Part shown: positions 36,382 through 46,079 of the stretch, one piece after another
How positions within the stretch are numbered: position 1 is the first letter of the stretch
Layout: the number at the start of each line of letters is the position of its first letter
Source: Rhodoblastus sp963713695
GTDB taxonomy: Bacteria; Pseudomonadota; Alphaproteobacteria; Rhizobiales; Beijerinckiaceae
Direction: 5' to 3'
DNA length: 64,000 bases
Assembly (NCBI GenBank): GCA_963713695.1
Contig: CAVQMU010000002.1
Location: forward strand, 124,001 to 188,000
Program-made: the position numbers and the translations under genes
The notes under the pieces: generated by a model
Databases searched by the model: none
Told to the model about the DNA's origin: nothing
Seen by the model: the letters and a program-made list of their open reading frames with translations, nothing else

Positions 36382-37716
36382 TCAGTTCGAGCCGACTTTG
36401 CCGCTTTCCGCCGGCTGAGGCAAATCCGCCTCGCGCGCCAGTCGCGCTTGCGTTCGCCAGACTGCAATGCAAATCGCGGCGACCGGCAGGCCGATGCAGG
36501 ACGTTCCGATAAAAAAGCGCGGATAGCCTATGGCGGCCACGGCATAGCCCGAAAGGCCGCCGAGCAATTTGCCTGGCAGGGCGTAGAGCGAGGAAAGGAG
36601 GGCATATTGCGCGGCCGCGTAGAGCGGCGAGGTCAGTGAGGACATGAACGCGATCAGGGCCGTGCCGGCGAAGCCGCCGGCAAAATTCTCGACACAGATC
36701 GACAGGGTGAGAATGCGCAGGTCCTGGCCCGTCGCCGCCAGCAACGCAAGGCTGAGATGCGAGGCGCTAGCGGCAATGCCGCCGATCAGCAGCGACGGCA
36801 TCAGGCCGAAACGGGCTATGACGAGGCCGCCGGCGAAAATCCCGGCTATGCCCACCCAAAAGCCGAATAATTTGGTGATCGAGGCGATTTCCGCCTTGGA
36901 GAAGCCGAGATCGATGTAAAGCGGATTGGCCATGACGCCGGAGACGAAATCCGGCAGCCGGTAGATCGCCAGCAGCGCGATGAACAACACGGCGAAACGA
37001 CCGTTGCGGGCGAAAAAGTCGCGCAAGGGGTCGGCGTAGGCCTCAATGAGGGTCAGGCGATGATCGGGTTTCGATTCGACATGGGCGGCCGGTTCGGGGG
37101 CGAGCAGGCTGGCGACGAGTCCGACGCACATCAGGCAGGCCATGCTCAGATAGGCGATCCGCCAACTTTGGTACTGGGCGAGATATAGCGCGCCGGCGCC
37201 GGCGCAGAGAATGGCCACCTTGTAGCCGATCTGGCTCGCCGCCGACATTTCGCCCTGCTGCTCCCTGGGCGCGACGGCAATTCGCCAGCCGTCTATGGTC
37301 ACGTCCTGGGTCGCGGAGCAGAACCCGAGGCAAAAGGCGAAAGCGATGGTCCAGAGCAGATTGTGGGCGGGATCGCCGAAGGCGAGGCCGGCGAGACAGC
37401 AGGCGGCGCCAACCTGCGTCAAGGCCATCCAGCCGCGCCGCCGTCCCATGAAGCGCCCGAGCCCTGGCGCGTCATACTGGTCGAGCAGCGGCGCCCAAAG
37501 GAATTTGAACGAATAGGCGAGCGCCACCCAGCTCATCAGGCCGATATGCTCCCTGGCGACGCCCGCTTCGCGCAGCCATGCGGACTGGGTCGAGAAAACC
37601 AGCAGGAAGGGCAGTCCGGATGAAAAGCCAAGACCCAGCATGAGCGCGAGTTCGCGCTCCGAGAGCAGGCGGCTCCAGACGGAGCGGGGCGGTTCGGCGG
37701 GGGCTGGCTGATTCAT
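36382..37716 (-). CDS. ampG: MFS permease of the AmpG family
   Basis: A 444-residue, 12-14-segment transporter. The first half has the AmpG pattern: SGLPFLLVFSTQSAWLREAG, FKFLWAPLLDQYDAPGLG, RRRGWMALTQ, ATQDVTIDGWRIA. AmpG takes anhydro-muropeptides from the periplasm into the cytoplasm for cell-wall recycling. The start at 37716 (MNQPAPAEPP) is chosen over a TTG at 37746. It lies upstream of glgP on the same strand, 36 bp before the glgP start at 36345, but its function is unrelated to glycogen. Confidence 0.88.
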   Translation of the reverse strand: MNQPAPAEPPRSVWSRLLSERELALMLGLGFSSGLPFLLVFSTQSAWLREAGVAREHIGLMSWVALAYSFKFLWAPLLDQYDAPGLGRFMGRRRGWMALTQVGAACCLAGLAFGDPAHNLLWTIAFAFCLGFCSATQDVTIDGWRIAVAPREQQGEMSAASQIGYKVAILCAGAGALYLAQYQSWRIAYLSMACLMCVGLVASLLAPEPAAHVESKPDHRLTLIEAYADPLRDFFARNGRFAVLFIALLAIYRLPDFVSGVMANPLYIDLGFSKAEIASITKLFGFWVGIAGIFAGGLVIARFGLMPSLLIGGIAASASHLSLALLAATGQDLRILTLSICVENFAGGFAGTALIAFMSSLTSPLYAAAQYALLSSLYALPGKLLGGLSGYAVAAIGYPRFFIGTSCIGLPVAAICIAVWRTQARLAREADLPQPAESGKVGSN

Positions 37717-37838
37717 GGGTGCGACTATGCCATGTCGGCGCGGCAAAGCGGAGACAGGGCCAAATTCGTTTTTCCATCGTTTTACTGGAAATTTTCGGCT
37801 ATAGGAGGAGGTCGCTCAAGGCGCTTTCGGAACGGAAA

Positions 37839-38288
37839 ATGTTGACCAACAAGGGAAAATACGGCCTCAAGGCCATGGTCCATCTCGCCGGGCTGGAGCC
37901 GGGCGCGCTCGCGCAGGTTCAGGACGTGGCCGATAGCAACGCCATTCCCAAGAAATTCCTGGACCAGATTTTCTCCGAACTGCGCAACGCCGGCCTGGTC
38001 TTTTCAAAAAAGGGCAAGGGCGGCGGCTATGCCCTGGCGCGACCGGCCTTCGATATCAGCGTTGGCCAGATCGTGCGGGTGCTGGACGGGCCGCTGGCGC
38101 CGATCCAGTGCGCGAGCGTCACGGCCTACCGGCCCTGCGACGATTGCGGCGACGAAAAAGCCTGCGCGGTGCGGTTGATGATGGTCCAGGCCCGCAACGC
38201 CATCGCCACCGTGCTCGACAGCCACACGCTCGCGGACATGCGCGCTTTGGGCGCGCCGGCCGAGGCGGCGGCGATGTTTCATATCTAG
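37839..38288 (+). CDS. Rrf2-family transcription regulator
   Basis: A 149-residue regulator. The winged helix (LTNKGKYGLKAMVHLAGLEP, IPKKFLDQIFSELRNAGLVFSKKGKGGGY) is typical of Rrf2 proteins. The C-terminal cysteines (IQCASVTAYRPCDDCGDEKAC) could bind an iron-sulfur cluster, as in IscR, NsrR or RirA. It reads divergently from ampG and converges with the acyl-CoA ligase. The regulon cannot be told from this window. Confidence 0.88.
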   Translation: MLTNKGKYGLKAMVHLAGLEPGALAQVQDVADSNAIPKKFLDQIFSELRNAGLVFSKKGKGGGYALARPAFDISVGQIVRVLDGPLAPIQCASVTAYRPCDDCGDEKACAVRLMMVQARNAIATVLDSHTLADMRALGAPAEAAAMFHI

Positions 38289-39773
38289 CCTGCTTCAGGC
38301 AGCCGCCGCCGCGCGATCTTGCCGTTTTTCGTGCGCGGCAACTTGTCCAAAAATACGTATTTCCTGGGGTTCTTGTAAGCGGCGAGATGTTCGGCGCAAT
38401 GGGCGGTCAGCGCGGACTCGTCCAACCGCGCGTCGGCCGCCGGAACCACAAAGGCGCAGATCACGCTGACATCCGTCGCGCACTTTCCGCTCGGCGACGG
38501 CGACATCGGCGACCCCGGGCGCGTGCGAGAGGACCCCCTCCACTTCCGCTGGCGAGACACGATACCCTCCGGCGTTCATCAGGTCGTCGCGGCGTCCGTG
38601 CAGCCAGAAATAGCCGTCTTCGTCCATTTCAGCGACGTCGCCGCCCAAAAACCATTCGCCCCTGAAAACCTCCTCCTCGGCTTCCGCTCGATTCCAGTAG
38701 CCGAGCATCAGGCCGGGATCGGAGCGATGCACGGCGATCAAGCCGCTTTTCTTCGCCGGCAGCGGCGTTTCGCCTACGTCCAGGGGCAGGATGGCGACCC
38801 GCCGGCCCGGTTGTGGACGGCCCGGCGAGCCGGGACGGACAAGCGTTCCGGGACCGCTTGAAATATAGGTCGAGATTTCGCTCATCCCCAGCGCCTCGTA
38901 GAGTGGCTTGCCCGTTGATTTCAAAAACTGTTCGCGCAAGACGGGCGGCAGCGCCTCGCCGGCGGTCAGGCCGTGGCGCAGGCTGGCGAAATTTTCCGAC
39001 GCGCACGATTTCTCTCGCAACATCTGGCGATAGACGCCGGGCACGGCGGCGAAGATCGTCGCCTTGTGGCGCGCGATGAGGCGCGGCCAGACGCCGGGAT
39101 CGGCGGGCCCATTGTAGAGCACGGCGGCAGCGCCGCGCGCAAAAGGGTCCATGAGCCCCACCCCGAGCGTGTAGGTCCAGTTCATTGCGCCGGCATGCAA
39201 CATTGTGTCGCTTTCGGTCAGGCCGAGCCAATGGTCGAGCATGGGCGCGCGTCCCAAGATGACGCGTTGTGCGTGCAAAACGCCCTTGGGCCGGCTGGTG
39301 GTGCCGGAGGTATAGATGAGATAGGCGGGATCGTCGGGCGCCGTCGCCGCATAGGGCAGGGGCTCGAAGCCGGCGAGCCGGGCGAACAAGGCCGCGTCGA
39401 TGATTTTCGCGCGTCCCGCGGCGAGGCCGTGCGGACAGATGACGGCTTCGGCGTCGGAATCGGCGAGCAGAAAATCGACTTCCTCCCCGGTCAGTTGCGC
39501 CGAGGCGGGCAAGGCGACGAGGCCGGCGGCGATAATTGCAAAAAAGCTCAGCGCGTAGTCGAGGTCGTTGCCGCGCCGGATCATCACGCGGGCGCCGTTT
39601 GAAAGTCCGAGGCTCGAAAGACCGGCCGCGAGGCGTCGGACGGCGAGATCGAATTGCGCATAGGTCAGGCGCTGGTACGGACCCGAGCCGGTCATGACGA
39701 GGGCCGTCTTGTCCGGGCGATGGGCCGCGTTCCCGGCGAGGCAATAGGCGGCGAGATTGAAGCAGGGGATCAT
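38285..39773 (-). CDS. Acyl-CoA ligase (AMP-forming), one frameshift
   Basis: An ANL-superfamily enzyme of about 496 residues once one frameshift near 38474 is removed. Motif P-loop-like YLIYTSGTTSRPKGV, the A5 region EALGMSEIST, GEWFLGGDVAEMDEDGYFWLHGR and YRVSPAEVEGVL are present, with the catalytic Lys in the restored tail (KLPRTKNGKIARRRL). It activates a carboxylic acid as its AMP ester and CoA thioester. The acid is not known; sequence flavour is near benzoate/acetate-type ligases. Confidence 0.82.
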
Positions 39774-39860
39774 ACGCCGAAAAGATCAAACCTTCACGCG
39801 CATGTCACCTGATTTTCATAGGCAGGCGCGATGCCGAGCCGGCAGAAGAAAGGGCAGCCC

Positions 39861-40517
39861 ATGAACACGCTTATGTCCCGGACGATGGTCGAAGCGCCGA
39901 TCCTGAACGCCAGATCGACCTACGAGCGCATCGCCTTCGCCTACGATTTTCTCGACGCGCCCTACGAAATCCTCTGGAAGCGCGCCTTGCGCCGCCGGGT
40001 TTTCGAAGGCCTCGAGGGCGCGATCCTCGACGCGGGCGTCGGCACCGGCTGCAATTTCGCCGCTTACCCCGGAGGCGCCAGGGCGTCGGGCTGCGACGCC
40101 AGCGCGGCCATGCTGGGGCGGGCGCGGGCGCGGGCTGAAAAAGTCGGCCAGCTCGTGGACCTGCGCTGCTGCGACCTGACCCGACTCGACTGGCCCGACG
40201 CCACTTTCGACGGGGTCGTCGCGACCTTCGTCTTCGCCTGCATCGAGGATAACGAACAGGCGGCGGCCCTGGCCGAAGTGCGTCGCGTCTGCAAGCCCGG
40301 CGGCGAAATCCGCATCGTGGATTATCGCCTCTCTCCGCGCCGGATCGTCCGCGCGCGCCAGAAACTGATGTCGGCCTGGCTGAACGGAACCTTCGCCGCG
40401 ACTTACACGCCGACGACGGAAAACTATTTCGAACAGGCCGGGCTCGAAGTCATCGAGGAGAAATTTTTGCGCAGCGATGTGCTGAAGATGATCCGCCTGC
40501 GGCCGCGCCGGGCCTGA
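39861..40517 (+). CDS. Class I SAM-dependent methyltransferase
   Basis: A 218-residue methyltransferase. The SAM site is LDAGVGTGCNFAAYPG (motif I), followed by GCDASAAMLGRARARAEK and LDWPDATFDGVVATFVFACIED (motif for the acidic adenine loop and post II). RVCKPGGEIRIVDY is motif III. The family resembles UbiE/phospholipid methyltransferases such as PmtA, with phosphatidylethanolamine as a possible substrate, but this is uncertain. It lies between the acyl-CoA ligase (divergent) and the LysR regulator (convergent). Confidence 0.85.
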   Translation: MNTLMSRTMVEAPILNARSTYERIAFAYDFLDAPYEILWKRALRRRVFEGLEGAILDAGVGTGCNFAAYPGGARASGCDASAAMLGRARARAEKVGQLVDLRCCDLTRLDWPDATFDGVVATFVFACIEDNEQAAALAEVRRVCKPGGEIRIVDYRLSPRRIVRARQKLMSAWLNGTFAATYTPTTENYFEQAGLEVIEEKFLRSDVLKMIRLRPRRA

Positions 40518-40519
40518 CG

Positions 40520-41368
40520 TCAGGAGGCGGTGCTCGCTTTCATGCAGGCTGTCAGGGCGCGGATCGCCTGTGCAGTTTGCGGGGAATGCGCCCGTGCGAA
40601 AAGGGCGATTTCGGAATCCGGCAGCGCGGGCAGGCCGAGTTCGGGGCCGCGATCCGGGAGGCCGCCGCAGGCCAGCCGACCCATCGGCGCGACTCCGAGG
40701 CCAGCGCGCACAAAGGACAGCAAGGCCGAGCAACTGCCTGCGACAAACGCTTCTCGCCAAGGCAGGCGGGCTTTTTCCAGGTGTCGGATGGCGCTGGCGC
40801 GGACGCCGCATTTTTCCCCCAATGTGGCGAGAGCAATGGGTTCGCTGCTTCGCCAGGTCCAGTCGGGCGAGGCGCGCCAGCCGACTGGATCGAGCCCGAT
40901 TGCTTCGCCTTCCACCGCATTGGGCGCGCGGCGGATGAAAATGGCGTCGAAGCGGCCTTGGTCGAAGGAGGTGCGAATTTCCTGAGAAAATCCAAGCTGC
41001 GCTTCGATTTCGGCGTCTGGGGGAAGTACGGCGCGGGCGCGTCGCAAAAGCGTTTCCACGGAAGCCCCCAGGGCGTGGTCGCTGACGGCGAAAGCGAAAC
41101 GGGTCGTCGGCTGTTGCGAAAAACGAAGGGCGTTGTCATGCGCCGCCAGCAATTCCCTGGCGCGGGCGAGAAATAACGCCCCGTCCGCCGTCGTTCGCAG
41201 GTATCGCGGCGTCCGGACCAGCAAACTCCGGCCGAGCGCCGTCTCGAGCTGTTTGATGCGCTGGCTGACCACGGGCTGAACCGTGCCGACTGCTTCCGCG
41301 GCGCGCGTAAAATTGCCCAGATCGATCGAAAGGACGAAGAGACGAACGGAGTCCAGATCGAGCATCAT
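40520..41368 (-). CDS. LysR-type regulator
   Basis: A 282-residue LysR protein. The N-terminal HTH is standard: LDSVRLFVLSIDLGNFTRAA, VGTVQPVVSQRIKQLETALG, RTPRYLRTT. The C-terminal part is a ligand-binding periplasmic-type fold. The start at 41368 is chosen because GGA lies just upstream; in-frame extensions to 41467 are unsupported. The gene is divergent from the tautomerase-like gene at 41461, so it probably controls it. Confidence 0.9.
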   Translation of the reverse strand: MMLDLDSVRLFVLSIDLGNFTRAAEAVGTVQPVVSQRIKQLETALGRSLLVRTPRYLRTTADGALFLARARELLAAHDNALRFSQQPTTRFAFAVSDHALGASVETLLRRARAVLPPDAEIEAQLGFSQEIRTSFDQGRFDAIFIRRAPNAVEGEAIGLDPVGWRASPDWTWRSSEPIALATLGEKCGVRASAIRHLEKARLPWREAFVAGSCSALLSFVRAGLGVAPMGRLACGGLPDRGPELGLPALPDSEIALFARAHSPQTAQAIRALTACMKASTAS

Positions 41369-41460
41369 CGTAAATCCATATGATAGAAACACTTCATGAT
41401 AGCGTAGCACGTTTTCAAATTTGGCGTCAGGTTCGGTCCATCGCAATGGAGGGATCAGCC

Positions 41461-41868
41461 ATGCCAATGATTTTCGTTCGTTATGTCGCCGCGGGGTCGA
41501 AAGACGGCCTGGTCGAAAGGGTCGCGGATTTCGTCGCCAAGGCGAGTTCCGGGTTTTTGGGAAAAGATCCTGAAGTAACGGCGGTTCTTGTTGAGCCTGC
41601 GGCGCCGCAAAACTGGTTCATTGCCCGAAAGCGGCCCGCCGAAGTTGGTCTTTCGGCCTTCTGGCTTGACATCAAGATCACCGCAGGAACGAATGTCAAA
41701 GCAGAGACGACTGCCTTCGTTCGCGAAATCTTCGCCGGGATGGGCGAACTTCTTGGGCCGTTGCACGAAGAAAGCTATGTCCTTGTCCACGCTGCCGATG
41801 GCGACGCTTATGGCTATGGCGGTCGGACGCAGAATGCACGCTGGTTTTCTTCGCAGCGGAACGCTTGA
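41461..41868 (+). CDS. Tautomerase-like protein
   Basis: A 135-residue product. The start at 41461 has GGAGGGAT upstream and gives MPMIFVRY, so removal of Met leaves an N-terminal Pro, the catalytic base of the tautomerase/4-oxalocrotonate superfamily. Later elements (FWLDIKITAGTNVKAETTAF, YVLVHAADGDAYGYGG) fit a duplicated tautomerase-like fold. The substrate is unknown. A LysR regulator faces it and a hairpin ends the gene. Confidence 0.75.
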   Translation: MPMIFVRYVAAGSKDGLVERVADFVAKASSGFLGKDPEVTAVLVEPAAPQNWFIARKRPAEVGLSAFWLDIKITAGTNVKAETTAFVREIFAGMGELLGPLHEESYVLVHAADGDAYGYGGRTQNARWFSSQRNA

Positions 41869-41876
41869 AGCAAAAA

Positions 41877-41898
41877 AGGGCGGCCTTGTGGCCGCCCT
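41877..41898. terminator. Bidirectional intrinsic terminator
   Basis: AGGGCGGCC (41877-41885) and GGCCGCCCT (41890-41898) form a stem around TTGT. On the minus strand it is followed by six Ts, a classical terminator for the phosphate transporter gene. On the plus strand the stem is followed by AAAAATTT and may also serve the tautomerase gene. Confidence 0.85.
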
Positions 41899-41924
41899 AA
41901 AAATTTGAGTCCTTCGCCGTTCGC

Positions 41925-43532
41925 TCAGAAGATCGTCCGGAACAGCCAGTAGAGCGAGCCGGACAGGATCATGGCGACCGGCAGGGTCAGGATCCACGCC
42001 ATGGCCAGGTTCCGCAGGGTCGACATCTGCAGGCCCGACCCATTGGCCGTCATGGTTCCCGCGACGCCCGAAGACAGGACGTGCGTGGTCGAGACCGGAA
42101 GTCCGAAGCCGTCGGCTGCGCCGATCGTCGCCATGGCCACCAGCTCCGCTGCGGCGCCCTGGGCATAGGTGAGATGGGTCTTGCCGATCTTTTCGCCGAC
42201 GGTGACGACGATGCGCTTCCAGCCGATCATCGTGCCGAGGCCGAGCGCGATGGCGACGACGATCTTCACCCAGCTCGGGATGAACTTGGTCGCCTGGTCG
42301 ATTGTCCCCTTGTACGTCTTCAGCGTCGCAACCTCGCTTGCGGAAAGCTCCGAGGCCTTGTCCTTCATCAGGAAGCGGATCGCTTCTGAGGTCAGGTACA
42401 TGTCGTTACGCGTATTGCCGACTTGCTCGAAGGGCACGGCGGACAGCGACCCATAGGTTTCGACCTGATGGGCAATGTCCTTGATGAGAACCGACAGCGA
42501 GGGATAGGTGCCCCCGGTCAGCTCATGCTGTGAGATGTAGGCGGTGACGGCCGGACGCGGATTGCCGATGATGTTGAAGCCGGCCGCCTTGGAATCGACG
42601 ACCTTCGAAGCATCGAGCGAAGACTGCGTGAATTGCGCGATATGGCTCGCGGGGAGAGACTTGTTCAGGGCGTAGGAGGTGGGGACCGTGCCGATAAGGA
42701 TCAGCATGATCAGGCCCATTCCCTTTTGGCCGTCGTTCGAGCCATGCGCGAAGGAGACGCCGGTGCAGGTGAAGATCAGCAGCGACCGGATCCACAGAGG
42801 CGGTTTCCCGTCGCCGGTCGGGGCCGCGTAAAGCTCTGGCTTTTTGATGAGCATTTTCATCAACATGAGCAGGCCGAAGGCGCAGAAGAAGCCGACCATG
42901 GGCGACAGCAGCAGCGCATAGCCGATTTCCGTGGCCTTGCCCCAGTCGACGCCGGACGTCCCGTCCCGGCCGCGCAAAAGAGCATTGGTGACGCCGACGC
43001 CGATGATCGAGCCGATCAATGTGTGCGAGGAAGAGGCCGGCAAGCCGAACCACCAGGTGCCGAGATTCCAGATGATGGCGGCGATCAGCAGGGCGAAGAC
43101 CATGGCGAAGCCGGCGTCGGAGCCGACCTGCAGGATCAGTTCGACCGGCAGCAGCGAGACGATGCCGAAGGCGACGGCGCCGGTCGAGGTGAGGACGCCC
43201 AGGAAGTTCCACAGGCCCGACCAGGCCACGGCCATCGGCGCGGGCAGCGAATGGGTGTAGATGACAGTGGCCACCGCATTGGCGGTGTCGTGGAAACCAT
43301 TGACGAATTCGAAGCCCAACGCGATCAGCAAGGCGACGCCGAGCAGCAGGAAAGGCCAGAATTTGGCGACCTGGGTATTGGGCCCGAGGTCGGAATAAAT
43401 CGACCAGGCGGCGAAAAGCAGGCCGGAAATGCCTATGGCGAGCAGGGCCCAGATGGTTTTCGGCTCGGTTTTATGGTCGAGATTGGGTCTAGCGACGGCC
43501 GGATCGGCCTGCATAGGCGACGCCATAGTCAT
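41925..43532 (-). CDS. pit: Inorganic phosphate transporter, PiT family
   Basis: A 535-residue, about 11-segment transporter with the repeated signature GFEFVNGFHDTANAVATVIYT and SFAHGSNDGQKGMGLIMLI. These duplicated motifs define PiT proteins. The long loop (about 280-390) is a normal variant in this group. The start at 43532 is set by GGAAGGA six bases upstream; an in-frame ATG at 43550 is possible. A Pho box lies just upstream, so low phosphate probably induces it. The terminator at 41877 ends the transcript. Confidence 0.93.
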   Translation of the reverse strand: MTMASPMQADPAVARPNLDHKTEPKTIWALLAIGISGLLFAAWSIYSDLGPNTQVAKFWPFLLLGVALLIALGFEFVNGFHDTANAVATVIYTHSLPAPMAVAWSGLWNFLGVLTSTGAVAFGIVSLLPVELILQVGSDAGFAMVFALLIAAIIWNLGTWWFGLPASSSHTLIGSIIGVGVTNALLRGRDGTSGVDWGKATEIGYALLLSPMVGFFCAFGLLMLMKMLIKKPELYAAPTGDGKPPLWIRSLLIFTCTGVSFAHGSNDGQKGMGLIMLILIGTVPTSYALNKSLPASHIAQFTQSSLDASKVVDSKAAGFNIIGNPRPAVTAYISQHELTGGTYPSLSVLIKDIAHQVETYGSLSAVPFEQVGNTRNDMYLTSEAIRFLMKDKASELSASEVATLKTYKGTIDQATKFIPSWVKIVVAIALGLGTMIGWKRIVVTVGEKIGKTHLTYAQGAAAELVAMATIGAADGFGLPVSTTHVLSSGVAGTMTANGSGLQMSTLRNLAMAWILTLPVAMILSGSLYWLFRTIF

Positions 43533-43579
43533 GGTTGCATCCTTCCGCAATGGAACGACGGATGACTAAGGACATGAAT

Positions 43580-43597
43580 GTTACAGCGCTATGACAA
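43580..43597 (-). promoter_or_regulatory. Pho box upstream of the pit gene
   Basis: On the minus strand, TTGTCAT-AGCG-CTGTAAC is two 7-bp half-sites with a 4-bp spacer, the PhoB binding pattern (CTGTCAT N4 CTGTCAT). It ends about 48 bp upstream of the chosen start, a normal position. PhoB control is therefore likely. Confidence 0.65.
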
Positions 43598-43648
43598 ACG
43601 GTCACAATCGCGGGGATCTATCGGAAAATGGAGGCGAATTTTTGGCTT

Positions 43649-44605
43649 CTAGCCGGCGATCAGGCGCCTCGGGCCTATGTCGGAGGGCTTGATGCCGCGA
43701 ATGACGCTGTTTGGCCGGTTCGGCATGGTCGACGGTTCCGCTTCATAGAGCGCCACCATGTTCCGGCCGGCGCGCTTGGCTGCATAAAGCGCGGCGTCCG
43801 CCTTGCGCAGGATGTCGTCGATCGCCTCGCCCGGCGCGCCAACGGCGACGCCGAAGCTGCAGCTAAGCTTCAGGCGGGTTGCGCCGACGTCGATGTCCTG
43901 CGTGGCGATGTAGCGGCGCATGGCTTCCGCCTCGCGCCAGGCGTCGCCGGCGTCGCCGTGATCGAGCACCAGCGCGAATTCCTCGCCGCCGAGTCGCCCC
44001 ACCGTGTCGCCCTGCTCTTTAAGGAATTCGGCGATGGCGCGGATCGCCTTGTCGCCCGCGGCATGGCCGTGACTGTCGTTGATCGCCTTGAAATGGTCGA
44101 TGTCGACCATGATGGCTGCGAGCGGCGTCGCGGAATCCTGGCACAGGCGCGTGGCGCGATTGAAAAAGGCGGGGCGGTTGAAAAGTCCGGTCAAGCCGTC
44201 GCGAGTCGCCATTTCCAGCAGCTTGAGCTGCATCTGGTTGAAGCGTTCGGCCGAGCGCAGACGGGCGTAAAGCTCGTCTGAAGACAGCGGCAATTGCAGC
44301 ACGTCGTCGGCGCCGCAGTCCAAGGCTTCTATGAAGGCGTCCGAGGTCAGCGGCCGCGAAATGAGGCAGACATAGACAGGCCGCTCGAAGCTCGACAATA
44401 GCCGCGCCTCCCAGCAAATTTCGGTTCCGCCCTCGCCCTTGCCGGAATCGACGACGAGCAGCGCATTGGTTTCTTCATTGGCGTCGAGATGGTCGAGCGC
44501 GGCGGCGGACTTCGAAAAGCAGACGACCTCGTGGCCGCGGGCTTCCAGCAGCTTCGCCAGGGATTGCTGTAATGTCTGGTCCGCCGCCAGAAGGACTACG
44601 CGCAT
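43649..44605 (-). CDS. GGDEF diguanylate cyclase with degenerate receiver domain
   Basis: A 318-residue protein. Residues 1-125 look like a receiver domain (MRVVLLAADQTLQQSLAK ... LLVVDSGKG), but the usual DD pair of its first acidic pocket is AAD, so phosphorylation is doubtful. Residues about 135-290 are a GGDEF domain with GRLGGEEF, an active c-di-GMP synthase signature. The usual RxxD inhibition site upstream reads KEQGD, so product inhibition is probably lost. It is next to the flagellar cluster, which suggests it tunes motility. Confidence 0.85.
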   Translation of the reverse strand: MRVVLLAADQTLQQSLAKLLEARGHEVVCFSKSAAALDHLDANEETNALLVVDSGKGEGGTEICWEARLLSSFERPVYVCLISRPLTSDAFIEALDCGADDVLQLPLSSDELYARLRSAERFNQMQLKLLEMATRDGLTGLFNRPAFFNRATRLCQDSATPLAAIMVDIDHFKAINDSHGHAAGDKAIRAIAEFLKEQGDTVGRLGGEEFALVLDHGDAGDAWREAEAMRRYIATQDIDVGATRLKLSCSFGVAVGAPGEAIDDILRKADAALYAAKRAGRNMVALYEAEPSTMPNRPNSVIRGIKPSDIGPRRLIAG

Positions 44606-44822
44606 CTATCCCAGCTCCAACAAGGGTGAACGAATTGATTGAACGCTCCTCCGGCGCGGCTGCGACGGATTTGGCTCCATGCTCGATGTTAAAGAGCATT
44701 TATGAGCGCAGGGTTAAGACCTGCGTCGGCGCCGGGTCCCGCATCGGCAAAGCGGCCCTGTCAGCTTCGCGCAAGCCACGTCAGGCAAAAAGACGGGAGA
44801 AAACTTTCAGGAGATAAGCACG

Positions 44823-46064
44823 ATGGGTCTTTATGACGCCATGAACGCCAGCGTGACCGGCATGGCCGCGCAGTCGAATTATCTCGCCAACATCGGCCAG
44901 AACATTTCGAACTCGGGCACGGTGGGCTACAAGGAAGCAGACACGCAATTCTCCACGCTCGTCGATCAGGCGGCGGTCGGCCAGACCTCGGCCGGCGGCG
45001 TCCAGTCCGACACGCGCATGGATATTTCCCAGCAGGGAACGCTGGAGAGCACGACGTCATCCACCGATCTGGCGGTCAGCGGCAACGGCTTTTTCGTGGT
45101 CTCCAATTCGGCAGGCCAGCAGTTCCTGACCCGCGCCGGCTCCTTTGTGCCCGACGCCAGCGGCAATCTTGTCAATTCGGCCGGCTACTACCTGAACGGC
45201 TACAGTCTCGCCCAGGGATCGCCGACCATGGCGTCGAACTCGCTGACCGGCATGCAGGTGGTCAATGTCAATTCCACCGCCTTGACGGCGACGGCGACGA
45301 CGACGGGAACGCTGACCGGCAACCTGCCTTCCACGGACTCGGCCACCACCGCGGCGACGACGATGACGAACGGAGCCTATGACGAGAAGACCTCGATGGT
45401 CATGTATGACGATCTCGGCACGCCACACACGATCGATATCTATTTTTCCCAGACGGCTGCGGGAGCGTGGACGGCGACGGCCTTCGACCATTCGACGGCG
45501 ACCAATGGATCTTTCCCCTATACGTCCGCGGCGATCGGCACGCAGGCAATGACCTTCAGTTCGACCACCGGCGACCTGACCGCTGGCGGCTCCATGGCCA
45601 TTACAATTCCCGGCGGCCAGACGATGTCGCTCGACATGAGCAGCATGACCCAGCTCGCCGGGGCCTTTGCGGTTTCGACGTCGCAGGTCAATGGCAATGC
45701 GCCGGCGTCGGTCAGCTCCGTCACGATCGCCACCAACGGAACCTTGTCCTACCAGCTCACCAATGGATCGACGGTCTCCGCCTACAAGATCCCGCTCGCC
45801 GATGTCTCCAGTCCCGACAATCTCCTGCCGGTGACCGGCAACGCCTATTCGGCCAACATCCTGTCCGGACAGCCCTCGGTGGGCACCGCGGGAACGGGCG
45901 AGCTTGGCTCGATCAACTCGAGCGAGCTGGAAGAATCGACCGTCGATATCGCGACCGAACTGACCAACATGATCGTGGCCCAGCGCGCCTACCAGGCCAA
46001 TTCGCAAATGTTCAAGGCCGGCGCCGACCTGATGTCCACCCTCATTCAAATGAACCTGACCTGA
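44823..46064 (+). CDS. flgE: Flagellar hook protein FlgE
   Basis: A 413-residue rod/hook-family protein that polymerises into the hook. It starts MGLYDAMNASVTGMAAQSNY, then the conserved NISNSGTVGYK, SGNGFFVV and the C-terminal heptad region IVAQRAYQANSQMFKAGADL. The middle is the variable D2 domain. It starts the plus-strand flagellar operon, 15 bp before flgK. Confidence 0.93.
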   Translation: MGLYDAMNASVTGMAAQSNYLANIGQNISNSGTVGYKEADTQFSTLVDQAAVGQTSAGGVQSDTRMDISQQGTLESTTSSTDLAVSGNGFFVVSNSAGQQFLTRAGSFVPDASGNLVNSAGYYLNGYSLAQGSPTMASNSLTGMQVVNVNSTALTATATTTGTLTGNLPSTDSATTAATTMTNGAYDEKTSMVMYDDLGTPHTIDIYFSQTAAGAWTATAFDHSTATNGSFPYTSAAIGTQAMTFSSTTGDLTAGGSMAITIPGGQTMSLDMSSMTQLAGAFAVSTSQVNGNAPASVSSVTIATNGTLSYQLTNGSTVSAYKIPLADVSSPDNLLPVTGNAYSANILSGQPSVGTAGTGELGSINSSELEESTVDIATELTNMIVAQRAYQANSQMFKAGADLMSTLIQMNLT

Positions 46065-46079
46065 AAACGGATCTTAGTC

